Below are positions 44,460 to 53,891 of a DNA stretch of 64,000 nucleotides, piece by piece (position 1 is the first letter of the stretch; the number at the start of each line of letters is the position of its first letter). Both the position numbers and the translations under genes were made by a program. Below the pieces are notes generated by a model. That model did no database searches. It saw only the letters and a list, made by a program, of their open reading frames with translations, and was not told the origin of the DNA. Location of the stretch: assembly GCF_020880695.1 (NCBI RefSeq), contig NZ_JAJIWO010000002.1, positions 186,001-250,000 on the forward strand, read 5' to 3'. This DNA is from Mucilaginibacter sp. UR6-11. GTDB taxonomy: Bacteria > Bacteroidota > Bacteroidia > Sphingobacteriales > Sphingobacteriaceae.

Positions 44460-45031
44460 TGGAGGTGAATAAGCAAGAAAAAATCCAGGCAACTGCTTTG
44501 CGTTTGTTTGTGGCCGACGGCTTTCACGGTACGCCTACGGCCAAAATCGCATCCGAAGCCGGCGTTGCGAACGGTACGCTGTTTTATCATTATAAAACCA
44601 AAGAAGACCTGGTAGTGGCTCTGTACAATAAAATTAAAGATGAGCACGCCGAAAATTTGCAGGCAATTATTAACCGGGAAGATTTTATAACCACCAAGTT
44701 TAAAAACGTTTTCCTCCATTCTGTTAACTGGGCCCTGGCCAATCCCGACAAATTTTACTACATACAGCAGTTTAATTTTTCGCCACATTTTGCTAAGGTC
44801 TCCCACGAGACCTTAGCGCGGCATACCCGGGGTTACGCTGGTTTTATTGAAGAAGGGATACGAAAAAAACTGCTTAAACAGCAACCGGTAAGCTTAATCG
44901 TCTCTATGTTTAACGGCCATGTTTATGGCATCTATCAATATTTAATAGCCAGCGATGCCGACCCCACCGAAAAAGAAAAAATAATTAATGAGGCATATTA
45001 TATGCTGTGGGACATGATGAAGTATATGTAA
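44459..45031 (+). CDS. TetR/AcrR family transcriptional regulator
   Basis: The 190-residue protein has the TetR N-terminal helix-turn-helix: ATALRLFVADGFHGTPTAKIASEAGVANGTLFYHYKTKEDLVVALY (about 10-55). The C-terminal ligand-binding part resembles the TetR_C group with LIVSMFNGHVYGIYQYLI. It lies 65 nt after mlaD on the same strand and carries its own palindromic operator at its start, so autorepression is likely. Whether it also controls the Mla operon is not shown. Confidence 0.9.
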   Translation: MEVNKQEKIQATALRLFVADGFHGTPTAKIASEAGVANGTLFYHYKTKEDLVVALYNKIKDEHAENLQAIINREDFITTKFKNVFLHSVNWALANPDKFYYIQQFNFSPHFAKVSHETLARHTRGYAGFIEEGIRKKLLKQQPVSLIVSMFNGHVYGIYQYLIASDADPTEKEKIINEAYYMLWDMMKYM

Positions 45032-45051
45032 TCCGCTTACCGTGTTTTATG

Positions 45052-45501
45052 TTAAATGGTTGGCTCACGGAAGACGCCTTTATCCGTAGTGAAATAAGAG
45101 AACAGGCTTGTTTTGATCCAGTGGGTCCAGCCCGGCGCACAGTCTTTGTAGCACTCAACATCCGGGGTAAGGCCCTCATGTGTAAAGGCCAGATCTGTTA
45201 TGCCATTGTTTTCAATCACGTCAAAAATTAATTTGGTGTCGGCCCATTCCTTTTTATCAGAATACCAGGGCATATTGCAATCGGTAACCAACCAGACCAC
45301 TCTTTTACCAGGGACTAACTCTGCTACAGTAAAGTTAAAGAAAGAATCTCCTCCCATCTTTACTATAAAATGATCCTTTTGCTTTTCGGCGCTTCCGCTA
45401 AAAGTTATTCCCCACCATTCTGGCACCTTGCTAATTTTTTTGATTGCCTCATCCGCGCTGATCTTTGCCGATATGCTGCTGTTAAAATCGTTCTTTTTCA
45501 T
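45052..45501 (-). CDS. SRPBCC / AHSA1-like domain protein
   Basis: The 149-residue protein matches the START-like SRPBCC fold with WWGITFSGSAEKQKDHFIVKMGGDSFFNFTVAELVPGKRVVWLVTD and the C-terminal APGWTHWIKTSLFSYFTTDKG. The fold binds hydrophobic ligands; the function of this subgroup is unknown. It lies 62 nt after the AraC regulator on the same strand and may be cotranscribed. It converges with the TetR gene, 20 nt apart. Confidence 0.85.
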   Translation of the reverse strand: MKKNDFNSSISAKISADEAIKKISKVPEWWGITFSGSAEKQKDHFIVKMGGDSFFNFTVAELVPGKRVVWLVTDCNMPWYSDKKEWADTKLIFDVIENNGITDLAFTHEGLTPDVECYKDCAPGWTHWIKTSLFSYFTTDKGVFREPTI

Positions 45502-45563
45502 TGTGTTTAATTTTTTAAATAAAGGTCGCGGGACGGCAGCTTTAAGTATTGTACAAATCGGAA

Positions 45564-46394
45564 CTAGGTGGTGAAATTCTTAGTGCTAAGTTCGTTCATG
45601 CTATTTTGAAGGTCGGTCAGGGTGGATCCGGTGAACCGCTTAAATGCCCGGATAAAATGGGACTGGTCGTGATAATGGTGGTAAATTTGTTCCTTTAGGG
45701 TTTGATAATTGGCCCCGGCCGAGAATGCCTGGTAAAACTGTTTAAACCTGACTATTTCAGAAAGGTTTTTTGGGCCTGTACCCAGATGCTCTGAAAATTT
45801 TGCATGGAGCCAGCGGGAGCTATAGCCGGTCTCCTTTTCAAGTTGCGCCACGCTGACCAGGCCCCGCGAGTCTGAGATGCGATTGATGCAATAATCATAT
45901 ATCGGGTCGGGGGCTATTTTTTCCAGCTGTTTGATCAGGAAGTTTTGCAGGAGCTCCAATTTCGAGGATAAAGCGCTAGCCTCGGCAAGTTGTGATCGAA
46001 GTTCTACCGCACTATGTCCAACCAGGTCGGCCAGCTCTATTATTTGATTTTTGACCTCGGCGTACGATAAATAAAAAAAGCGATAAGCGCCGAGCGGGTT
46101 AAATTCAATGATAATTGTGCCGGTCTGCGCGTCTTCATGAGGATCAAGAATGACGGGTAAATCGATCAGCCCCGTTAAACTAAGTTTATTTTCTGCCTGA
46201 ATATAGGTCTTGCCGCCTATGCAGGCCACAATCCCGTTGCGGTAGGTAAGCGTTAATTTAAAATTTGCATTTGGGACGATGAGTTTCCTTTCTGTGGCAG
46301 GAAGCCGGCCGCCGCTTTCAAACACATTTATTTTAGCAATATATGGGCGTAGTAAAGGATGCGGGGCGATAGGAATAAATCTAAAATCTGTCAT
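45564..46394 (-). CDS. AraC family transcriptional regulator
   Basis: The 276-residue protein has an N-terminal cupin-like sensing part (DUF6597-like, about 1-130: PHPLLRPYIAKINVFESGGRLP) and a C-terminal AraC DNA-binding domain (about 165-265) with two helix-turn-helix motifs, VAQLEKETGYSSRWLHAKFSEHLG and IYHHYHDQSHFIRAFKRFTG. It may control the SRPBCC gene that follows. No ligand can be assigned. Confidence 0.9.
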   Translation of the reverse strand: MTDFRFIPIAPHPLLRPYIAKINVFESGGRLPATERKLIVPNANFKLTLTYRNGIVACIGGKTYIQAENKLSLTGLIDLPVILDPHEDAQTGTIIIEFNPLGAYRFFYLSYAEVKNQIIELADLVGHSAVELRSQLAEASALSSKLELLQNFLIKQLEKIAPDPIYDYCINRISDSRGLVSVAQLEKETGYSSRWLHAKFSEHLGTGPKNLSEIVRFKQFYQAFSAGANYQTLKEQIYHHYHDQSHFIRAFKRFTGSTLTDLQNSMNELSTKNFTT

Positions 46395-46747
46395 TTGTCT
46401 CTCCTCTTTAAAAAGATCAATGTTGCTTAAAGATAGTGGTAAGGATGGCTTTCTCCAATTTTTATAGTTGACGGGAAACGGGAAATTAGTTTTTTATACT
46501 TTCGATGGTATACAATGTTTAATGTGCGTTAGACTTATTTAAACAATCAGAAATAAATTCACTATTTCGTAATCCTGACTTATCATAAAATTGACATTGT
46601 TAGCTGACTTTTGAAGCAGGGATATACAGGCACTATTTAAATATTATTAAATAAATTTTCAATTGATTACTTAATATTTAAATTGCTTAATTATTCCAGG
46701 ATATCAGCGTTATCAAATTGGAACTACAAAAAACTGATTTTAAGTTA
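46395..46747. other. Gene-free gap before the first PUL
   Basis: About 350 AT-rich nucleotides between the divergent AraC and sigma-factor genes. No palindrome or full TAnnTTTG promoter at an expected distance was found, and no frame looks coding. It presumably holds the promoters of both genes. Confidence 0.4.
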
Positions 46748-47326
46748 ATGGAAGAAAAAGAACTTGTTTCCCTTTTAAAAAAAGGAGACAGGCTGGCTTT
46801 TGAACATTTGTACCATAACTATAAACACCGGTTATATGGTAACTTGCGAAAAATACTAAAATCAGATTCTGCAGCCCAAGAGCTGTTGCAGCAGTTGTTT
46901 GTGAAAATTTGGGAAAACCGGCTTTCGTTAGATCCGGACAAGGTGTTTAAAGCCTATCTGTTCTCTATAGCAGAAAACCTGGCCTATGATTTTTTCAGAA
47001 AAGCCGCCCGCGATAAAAACCTGGAAGCGCGGTTAATGACCGTCGCTACTGAAGGTTATTCATATATTGAAGAAGCTTTATATCGTAAGGAAAGCGTTGC
47101 CATATTAAATCGCGCAGTAGCATCATTGCCGCCCCAGCGCCGTCATGTTTTTACCCTCTGTAAATTAGAAGGCAAAACTTATGAAGAGGTTAGTGTTGAA
47201 TTAGGTATATCTACCTCAACCATTAACGATCATATTGTTAAAGGTACCCGCTCTGTTAAAGAATATCTTTTTCTGTCTAAAGACTTCGCGCTGCTCTTAC
47301 TTTCAGCGGCAATTGCCTTTTTGTAA
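46748..47326 (+). CDS. ECF RNA polymerase sigma-70 factor (PUL 1)
   Basis: From the ATG at 46748 the protein has about 192 residues. Sigma2 (about 12-80) reads AFEHLYHNYKHRLYGNLRKIL and VFKAYLFSIAENLAYDFFRKA, and sigma4 (about 120-175) reads ASLPPQRRHVFTLCKLEGKTYEEVSVELGISTSTINDHIVKG. It is of the FecI-like group that Bacteroidota pair with FecR anti-sigma factors to switch on susCD genes. A TTG at 46718 is in frame but an ordinary ATG is available. The C-terminal ALLLLSAAIAFL is hydrophobic, typical of this group. FecR follows 187 nt downstream. Confidence 0.93.
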   Translation: MEEKELVSLLKKGDRLAFEHLYHNYKHRLYGNLRKILKSDSAAQELLQQLFVKIWENRLSLDPDKVFKAYLFSIAENLAYDFFRKAARDKNLEARLMTVATEGYSYIEEALYRKESVAILNRAVASLPPQRRHVFTLCKLEGKTYEEVSVELGISTSTINDHIVKGTRSVKEYLFLSKDFALLLLSAAIAFL

Positions 47327-47513
47327 TGTATTTGTTACAAGCAACGATTGGTGGTCTTATTTTAAGGACCTATAGCTAAAACCTGTCTGAAAGCCACTCA
47401 AAGAGGTAAAAAAAAGGACGTAGAAGATCTCCTCCGCAATCCACTAAAATATTTATTTGTTTTCCGAGCAGATGATAAGTCCCGGTACTGCGTATAGGCA
47501 GTAAAAATAAAAT

Positions 47514-48710
47514 TTGGAAAACCACGACCATCTTATACCCATATTTAAGAAGTATTTAGATAACCAATGCTCGCCGGCAGAGGTGGCGGAGTTGTTAGAC
47601 TTTTTCAGGCTACGCAGCGACAATGATACGCTTAGGGCTCTTATTCTTGAACAATTAGACAAATCGGTTGATATAGCCGCAGGCGAAGGCCCTGTTGACG
47701 ACGCGGTATTTGACAGGGTGTTTACGGCTATTTCTAAAGAAATAGACCAGCAGGAACACGCTGTGCCGGTTGTCAATATGCGCCGGTATTATTGGGCCGG
47801 TGTAGCTGCAAGCTTGTTAATTGCATCGATAATAGGCTTATATGTTTACAAAAACAAACAGGCCGGATATTACACAGCCAAAGTTAAACCTTATCACTAC
47901 GATGCCTTACCTGGCGGTAATAAAGCCCGGTTAACACTTGCCGACGGTGAGGTAATAGCTTTGGACAATGCAAAAAATGGCTGGGCTGCAAAGCAAAAAA
48001 ACGGAACAGTAACGAAAGCTAAAGATGGTGAATTGACGTACGAGTCAGGCACCGGCCGGCCGACAGAGATTCCTGAATTTAACACCATTACCACTCCGCG
48101 GGGCGGACAGTATATGGTGATACTTCCTGATGGCAGTAAGGTGTGGCTTAATGCCGCATCGTCACTAAAATTTCCGGTAGCCTTTACCGGCGCCGAACGT
48201 AAGGTGGAACTTACCGGTGAAGCCTACTTCGAAATCTTCAAAAACAAACAAAAACCATTTAAGCTGACGGTAAACGGGGCCGTAGTAGAAGTACTGGGTA
48301 CCCACTTTAATGTAATGGCCTATAACGACGAGTCAGCGCTTAGAACTACGCTATTGGAAGGTTCGGTAAAAATATCTAAAAATGACCGGAACGGGTTACT
48401 GAAACCCGGGCAGCAGGCCGAAATTGATAAACAAAACGTGATTAGAATAACGGAGGCTGATACAGAGCAGGCTATGGCCTGGAAAAAAGGTTACTTTAAG
48501 TTTAATCGTGATAATATTCAAACCATTATGCGCCAGTTATCCAGGTGGTATGATATAGACGTAGTATACGAGGGAAAAATCCCCGACGATGAATTTGTAG
48601 GTAAAATCAGGCGAAGTGTAAACGTATCGGAAGTTTTGCGGGTGTTGGAATTAAACAATATTCATTTTAAAATAACGGATAAAAAGATAATTGTAACCAA
48701 TATTAATTAA
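47514..48710 (+). CDS. FecR-type anti-sigma factor (PUL 1), TTG start
   Basis: The 398-residue protein has a cytoplasmic N-terminal domain (about 1-85), one membrane helix (about 88-110, YYWAGVAASLLIASIIGLYVY), a FecR domain with TPRGGQYMVILPDGSKVWLNAASSLKFP (about 190-225) and a C-terminal DUF4974 domain (FKFNRDNIQTIMRQLSRWYDIDVVYEG). It relays a signal from the SusC plug across the membrane to release the sigma factor. The frame has a stop at 47508 and no upstream ATG, so a TTG at 47514 is the only reasonable start. Confidence 0.9.
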   Translation: MENHDHLIPIFKKYLDNQCSPAEVAELLDFFRLRSDNDTLRALILEQLDKSVDIAAGEGPVDDAVFDRVFTAISKEIDQQEHAVPVVNMRRYYWAGVAASLLIASIIGLYVYKNKQAGYYTAKVKPYHYDALPGGNKARLTLADGEVIALDNAKNGWAAKQKNGTVTKAKDGELTYESGTGRPTEIPEFNTITTPRGGQYMVILPDGSKVWLNAASSLKFPVAFTGAERKVELTGEAYFEIFKNKQKPFKLTVNGAVVEVLGTHFNVMAYNDESALRTTLLEGSVKISKNDRNGLLKPGQQAEIDKQNVIRITEADTEQAMAWKKGYFKFNRDNIQTIMRQLSRWYDIDVVYEGKIPDDEFVGKIRRSVNVSEVLRVLELNNIHFKITDKKIIVTNIN

Positions 48711-48765
48711 ATCTTAAAAAGCTTAATATGGATAGATAAAGACACACCTACATCAACCTGCTCAT

Positions 48766-48794
48766 AAAAAAGGAGGGTGTTTGCGGCACCCTCC
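48766..48794 (-). terminator. Leftward intrinsic terminator between fecR and susC (PUL 1)
   Basis: An 8-bp stem with a 7-nt loop is followed on the minus strand by six Ts. In the rightward direction it has no T run, so it cannot be the normal fecR terminator. No leftward protein gene precedes it. Confidence 0.85.
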
Positions 48795-48846
48795 AAATAA
48801 TGGGCAATAAAAAGATCTTTCTGACAGAATTTATTATTTAACCCAA
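48766..48846 (-). ncRNA. Putative antisense sRNA in the fecR-susC gap (PUL 1)
   Basis: On the minus strand a -7 box TACTTTTG (48859-48852) with a TTTA at 48882-48879 (19 nt upstream, one mismatch from TTTG) predicts a start near 48846. The transcript would end at a clear intrinsic terminator: stem GGAGGGTG/CACCCTCC (48794-48787 with 48779-48772) and six Us (48771-48766). The RNA would be about 80 nt and fully antisense to the susC leader. Promoter and terminator are seen; transcription is inferred. Confidence 0.62.
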
Positions 48847-48858
48847 TTCTACAAAAGT

Positions 48859-51800
48859 ATGCAATTAAACTTTAGTGGTAAAGCCCTGCTATGCAGTAAA
48901 ATATCACTTACAAAACATCGGGGAGTGCTTCCGGCATCATTTCGGACTTCCCCGGCTACCAAGAGCCTGATTATGCGAGTTAACATTATCGTATTATTAT
49001 TAACGCTATCGTTTTTGGAGATCAGTGCCAAAAGCTATTCTCAAACCATAAGCTTATCCGGAAAAAATGTAACGCTCGAAAAAGCTTTTGCCGGTATTGA
49101 ACAACAAAGCGGTTACTTCTTTTTTTACAAATACAACGATTTAAAAGACGCCAAACCGGTAACGTTCGAGCTTAAAAATGAAACGCTGACAGGCGCACTT
49201 AAAAAGCTATTTAGCGGGCAACCCTATACTTATACGATATCGCCCGGGAATAAATCAATAGTGGTAAACAAAGCGCCATCGGCGGTGCCTATGGTCCAGC
49301 CGGCGGCGGCAGTAATCCTGCAGGGAACCGTTATTGACGAAAAAGGGCTCCCCCTGCCTGGCGTTACCGTGAAATTGAAAGGGGCAGCAATCATTGTTTC
49401 AACAGACAAGGACGGTAAATTTAGTATAAAAATACCGGAAGCTACAGGTACACTGGTATTCACTTCGGTAGGATATGCACCCTTCGAGTATGAAATTACC
49501 GGCACAACACCCATAAACATAAGGATGAAAGAACAGGTATCAGACCTGCAACAGGTGGTGGTTATTGGCTACGGCTCGGTTAAAAAAAGCGACCTTACCG
49601 GAGCGGTATCTGTAATTAAGATGAAGGACCTGGAAAACATACCCGTTGTAAGGGTTGACCAGATGCTGCAGGGGCGTATAGCGGGCGCTGAAGTAGTAAG
49701 CACTACGGGCGAGCCCGGGGCGGGCACGTCTATACGGATCCGCGGTACGCGCTCTATCTCTGCTACTAACGAACCGTTGTTTGTAGTTGATGGTGTATTG
49801 GATGCCATTAACAGCTTAAATGATATCAATCCAAGCGATATTGCTTCTATACAAGTGTTGAAGGATGCCTCATCTACCGCTATCTATGGGTCGCGTGGCA
49901 GCAACGGTGTAATTGTGATCACCACTAAAATGGGTGTTAGCGGCAAAAACACGTTTACTTATCATGCAGATATCGGTGCGTCACAGTTACCCCGCTTTTT
50001 GGATTTAATGAATGCTGAGGAATTTGCGAATTTGCAAAACGACCGCTTTTATTTTACCAGCGGGGCCAACCAAAGCAAGCCGCTTGAAGAATATCCTTAT
50101 CCAAATCCTGTCGCTTTAGGCGAGGGTACCAACTGGACAAAGGAAATTACGCATTCGGCACCTTACCAAAACCATACTTTTTCTGCTTCAGGAGGAGATA
50201 AAACAAGCAGTTATTATTTTTCAGGCAATTATAATAATACCGAAGGGATTGTAATTAACAGCGGATTGAAGCGTTACCAGGCTCGATTTAATTTTGATAA
50301 AACGGTTAGTAAATATGTGAAAGCGGGTTTACGCTTAAACTATGCTTACCTGGATCAGAATGTGAATAAGGCCGATATCGGCAGCAGTACATTATGGTAT
50401 AAATCAACCATGTTTTTAGCGCCGACTATAGGGGCTTATAAACCAAATGGCACTTTAAATGATTTTAATACGCAATGGTATACAGGTACCTTATTTGATT
50501 CGCCGCTGGCCAACGTGTTAATGCAGCAAAAGTACCAGGAGCGTAAAACACTGTCATCAAATTTATTTTTAGAAATATCCCCGGTAAAAGGCTTAAAGAT
50601 TAGAAGCGCGGTGTCTTTTTATGATTTTAATCGTTTTGATGATACTTTTTATCCTTCTACGCTGCCTACCCGCATGAGCAAAAACTCGGGCGCTTATGCC
50701 GCAAAAGCCAGCTATAAAGACAATAATATCTTGAATGAGAACACTGTAAATTACAATAAAACCTGGGGTAAAAACAATATCGACCTATTATATGGTATTA
50801 CCTTCCAGTCGTTCTGGACATCTAACCAGACAGTAAGCGGGGATGGGTATTTTATTGATGACATAGGGGATAACGACCTCGGCGCGGTACCGTCAAAAGA
50901 GACGTTGAATGTAGGTTCGGGGCTTTCAAACCAAAAAAAGGTATCAAATCTGGCCCGGGTTAATTATAATTACGATAGTAAATACTTTTTAACCGTTACC
51001 GGCCGGGCAGACGCTTCCTCAAACTTCGCTGCCGATCATAAATGGGGGTATTTCCCATCGGCTGCATTTAAATGGAATATCCTTAAGGAAGATTTCATGA
51101 AGCGGCATGCTGATAAGTTTGATGAATTGGCTATTCGGTTAAGCGCAGGTATTTCCGGTAACGATGCCATATCAAGGTATCAGTCATTATCACAATTAAA
51201 CTCAAGTTCAAACGGATATATATTCAGCGGGGTTACCCCGGCATCTTATTATCCGGTGAGAATAGCCAATGATGGTTTAACCTGGGAAAAAACCACGTCG
51301 TATGATGCAGGTCTTGATTTTTCCATATTAAACAACAGGCTGAATATCACTTTTGATGCCTATAGCAGCAAAACCTCCGATTTATTGCTGACAGTTCAGC
51401 TACCTACACAAGTGGGTTATAGCAGCCGTTTAACCAATATCGGCAAAACATCTAACAAGGGCGTTGAGTTGGCTATTGATACCAAAAATATAAGCAATAA
51501 AAACTTCTCATGGTCAAGTACATTTACTATTGCGCACAACTCGCAAATGGTTGATGATATTGGTGGCCTGGACCGGATCATTGCTTATGCTAATCCGTTT
51601 GGCGCGCAGTATATGATGTACGGCTATGAAAAGGGGCGCCCGCTTAATGCCGTTTGGGGTATGCAATATGCCGGTGTCTGGAAAACACAAGCCGAGATCA
51701 CCCAAAACCTCACGGATAAAAAATATGCGTCATCCGCTGTTAACTTTTATTCGCCCGGTCGCCAGCGTTATATCGATCAAAACCACGATGGTGTATTGGA

Positions 51801-52326
51801 TAACAAGGACCTGATTTATCTGGGTAATTCTGATCCTGACTTTTATGGCGGAATTCAAAATAGTTTCAGGATATACAGATTTACCCTGGGTGTCTATTTA
51901 AGCTATTCGGTAGGTGGCAAAATATATAATCCAACCGAGTTGTTTATGGGTACCGGCACTTATTTAAGTAACCAGTATAAGTACATGGTAAATGCCTGGA
52001 ATCCGATACGTAATCCCAACTCCGACTATCCACGGGCCGATTCAAAGGACGATATCCCTAACGACCGCTTTTTGCATAGTGCATCTTTCCTGAGGTTGAA
52101 AAATGTTTCGCTTGGATATAATTTCAATTTAGCAAAAGCAACAAAGAATGCGGTACAATCGCTGTCATTAACCGCTACCGGGAATAACCTTTACCTGCTT
52201 AAATATTATAACGGTTATGATCCTGAAGTTTCAACCGCTAGTGACGGATCTACTATCCGAAGAATGGACAACGGCGCTTATCCTGCCAGCCGCACCATAA
52301 CCTTCAGTGCTGAAATTAAATTTTAA
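48859..52326 (+). CDS. SusC/RagA family TonB-dependent outer-membrane transporter (PUL 1)
   Basis: The 1155-residue protein has a long basic N-terminal extension followed by a signal peptide (about 39-61, RVNIIVLLLTLSFLEISAKS), an STN domain (about 62-130) that contacts the FecR protein, a carboxypeptidase-like beta-sandwich (about 153-225), a plug with VVVIGYGSVKKSDLTGAVS (about 232-250) and a 22-stranded barrel ending in Phe (AEIKF). It imports glycan fragments with energy from TonB. SusD follows 26 nt on. The start was taken at the ATG at 48859; its first base coincides with the edge of the antisense -7 box. Confidence 0.95.
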   Translation: MQLNFSGKALLCSKISLTKHRGVLPASFRTSPATKSLIMRVNIIVLLLTLSFLEISAKSYSQTISLSGKNVTLEKAFAGIEQQSGYFFFYKYNDLKDAKPVTFELKNETLTGALKKLFSGQPYTYTISPGNKSIVVNKAPSAVPMVQPAAAVILQGTVIDEKGLPLPGVTVKLKGAAIIVSTDKDGKFSIKIPEATGTLVFTSVGYAPFEYEITGTTPINIRMKEQVSDLQQVVVIGYGSVKKSDLTGAVSVIKMKDLENIPVVRVDQMLQGRIAGAEVVSTTGEPGAGTSIRIRGTRSISATNEPLFVVDGVLDAINSLNDINPSDIASIQVLKDASSTAIYGSRGSNGVIVITTKMGVSGKNTFTYHADIGASQLPRFLDLMNAEEFANLQNDRFYFTSGANQSKPLEEYPYPNPVALGEGTNWTKEITHSAPYQNHTFSASGGDKTSSYYFSGNYNNTEGIVINSGLKRYQARFNFDKTVSKYVKAGLRLNYAYLDQNVNKADIGSSTLWYKSTMFLAPTIGAYKPNGTLNDFNTQWYTGTLFDSPLANVLMQQKYQERKTLSSNLFLEISPVKGLKIRSAVSFYDFNRFDDTFYPSTLPTRMSKNSGAYAAKASYKDNNILNENTVNYNKTWGKNNIDLLYGITFQSFWTSNQTVSGDGYFIDDIGDNDLGAVPSKETLNVGSGLSNQKKVSNLARVNYNYDSKYFLTVTGRADASSNFAADHKWGYFPSAAFKWNILKEDFMKRHADKFDELAIRLSAGISGNDAISRYQSLSQLNSSSNGYIFSGVTPASYYPVRIANDGLTWEKTTSYDAGLDFSILNNRLNITFDAYSSKTSDLLLTVQLPTQVGYSSRLTNIGKTSNKGVELAIDTKNISNKNFSWSSTFTIAHNSQMVDDIGGLDRIIAYANPFGAQYMMYGYEKGRPLNAVWGMQYAGVWKTQAEITQNLTDKKYASSAVNFYSPGRQRYIDQNHDGVLDNKDLIYLGNSDPDFYGGIQNSFRIYRFTLGVYLSYSVGGKIYNPTELFMGTGTYLSNQYKYMVNAWNPIRNPNSDYPRADSKDDIPNDRFLHSASFLRLKNVSLGYNFNLAKATKNAVQSLSLTATGNNLYLLKYYNGYDPEVSTASDGSTIRRMDNGAYPASRTITFSAEIKF

Positions 52327-52352
52327 ACACGAACCACTAATACATAAAAGTG

Positions 52353-53867
52353 ATGAAAATAAAAAATACCAGGTTATTGCTGATGTTTTTAGCGCTCATG
52401 GCAGTGTCTGCAAGTTCCTGTAAAAAGTCGCTGACAGAGAAAGCTCAGGACTTTGTTACACCCGCTCAGTTCTTTAAAAACGAGAACCAGTGTGTCGCCG
52501 CATTAAACGGCTGCTACAACCCTTTTAACTCGATCTTTACTTCGGGTTTGATGCTGGCTAATGAAGGCGCTACCGATTTAGCGTTTCTTAATTCTACCTA
52601 TATTGATGCCCGTTTTGAGATCTCTCCGGCTAATCCGGGTATGGGAAAAGCATTATGGACCAATTGCTACCAGGGGATAATGTATTGCAACTCAACCATT
52701 GCCGGGATTAATACCGCCCCTATTGCTGATGCGCGCAAACAGGCTTTAATAGCCGAGGGGGCCACGCTGAGGGCGATGTATTACTATATCCTTACTTCAA
52801 CCTTTGGCGACGTGCCATTTTACGAAGATGATGTATCATCCCTCGAGGTATTGGATAAAGTTGCGCAGCTGGGCCGTATGAGCGCGGTAGATACCCGGAA
52901 AGCATTAATAACAGAGCTGCAAAAGTACGCCCCTGATTTACCTGCCAAACGAACCTCGGATATCGCCGGCAATCGTGTTTCTGGCGCAATGGCTTATATG
53001 CTCATTGCTAAAATGGCGATATGGAACAAAGATTACCCGACGGTAATCTCGGCCGTTAAGGAAATTCAGAAAGTTTATGGCGCGTTATCCCAGTATCCGC
53101 TAACCGATACTTATTTCAGGAATAAGAATACCCCCGAATCTATATTCGAAGTGCAATTTACCTGGTCAGTAACCGGCCTTAAAAAAGTAACCAATATCGC
53201 CTGCTTTTTTACCCCAAGCAAAACGGCATCCCAGGCGGTGTACGACGGGGTAACCATACCCGAACTTGGCTCGACGGCAAACCCTTACACCTCAATTACA
53301 CCAACGGCTTATTTCATGTCTCTTTATGATGTTTATGATCCGCGCCGCAACATTATTTTAGGATACACTTACAACGGCACTTACTTTAAAAGACCGCAAA
53401 GCGCTAATGGTACAGGTAAACCCTGGATGGGCCCTAAATTTTGGTGCCCCGGTATGGATAATGCATCCGACGGCAACAACCAAAAAGTATTTCGCTATGC
53501 CGATGCCTTATTGTTGATGGCTGAGGCCGCTAATGAAACCGGCGATCAGGCATTGGCCATGGCCAGTATTAATGAGGTAAAAACCAGGGCTTCTGCCAGC
53601 TATGCATTAACAGCTTACCCAGGTAAAGACGCCTTTTTCGACGAGATTAAAAAAGAACGCGCGCGCGAGTTAATGGGCGAATATACCCGTAAATGGGACC
53701 TGGTGCGCTGGGGGATATTTTATGACGCGGTAAAGACTACGGCAGCTACCGAGTTTTCGGTGTTAAACGATAACCTGCGTCCATACCATCAATATTATCC
53801 TATTTCAGATAGTGAGGTATCCAGGACAGCTGGCAGGTTAACCAACCCCACCTACGTGGGCCAATAG
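52353..53867 (+). CDS. SusD/RagB family glycan-binding lipoprotein (PUL 1)
   Basis: The protein of about 504 residues has lipobox ASSC (Cys23) and the SusD pattern: FVTPAQFFKNENQCVAALNGCYNPF near the N-terminus, helical TPR-like repeats, ALLLMAEAANETGDQALAMASINEVKTRA, and FFDEIKKERARELMGEYTRKWDLVRWG near the C-terminus. SusD sits on the surface as a lid over SusC and binds glycan. The ATG at 52353 is preferred to the overlapping GTG at 52350. Confidence 0.95.
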   Translation: MKIKNTRLLLMFLALMAVSASSCKKSLTEKAQDFVTPAQFFKNENQCVAALNGCYNPFNSIFTSGLMLANEGATDLAFLNSTYIDARFEISPANPGMGKALWTNCYQGIMYCNSTIAGINTAPIADARKQALIAEGATLRAMYYYILTSTFGDVPFYEDDVSSLEVLDKVAQLGRMSAVDTRKALITELQKYAPDLPAKRTSDIAGNRVSGAMAYMLIAKMAIWNKDYPTVISAVKEIQKVYGALSQYPLTDTYFRNKNTPESIFEVQFTWSVTGLKKVTNIACFFTPSKTASQAVYDGVTIPELGSTANPYTSITPTAYFMSLYDVYDPRRNIILGYTYNGTYFKRPQSANGTGKPWMGPKFWCPGMDNASDGNNQKVFRYADALLLMAEAANETGDQALAMASINEVKTRASASYALTAYPGKDAFFDEIKKERARELMGEYTRKWDLVRWGIFYDAVKTTAATEFSVLNDNLRPYHQYYPISDSEVSRTAGRLTNPTYVGQ

Positions 53868-53891
53868 TTATTAACCCATAAAGAAATTAAA

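Noticed and set aside
45007..45231. 74-residue plus-strand frame after tetR
   Set aside because: It runs antisense to the SRPBCC gene and has no recognisable features.
48772..48794. Hairpin as the rightward terminator of fecR
   Set aside because: No T tract follows in the rightward direction; the T tract lies on the left, so it acts on minus-strand RNA.
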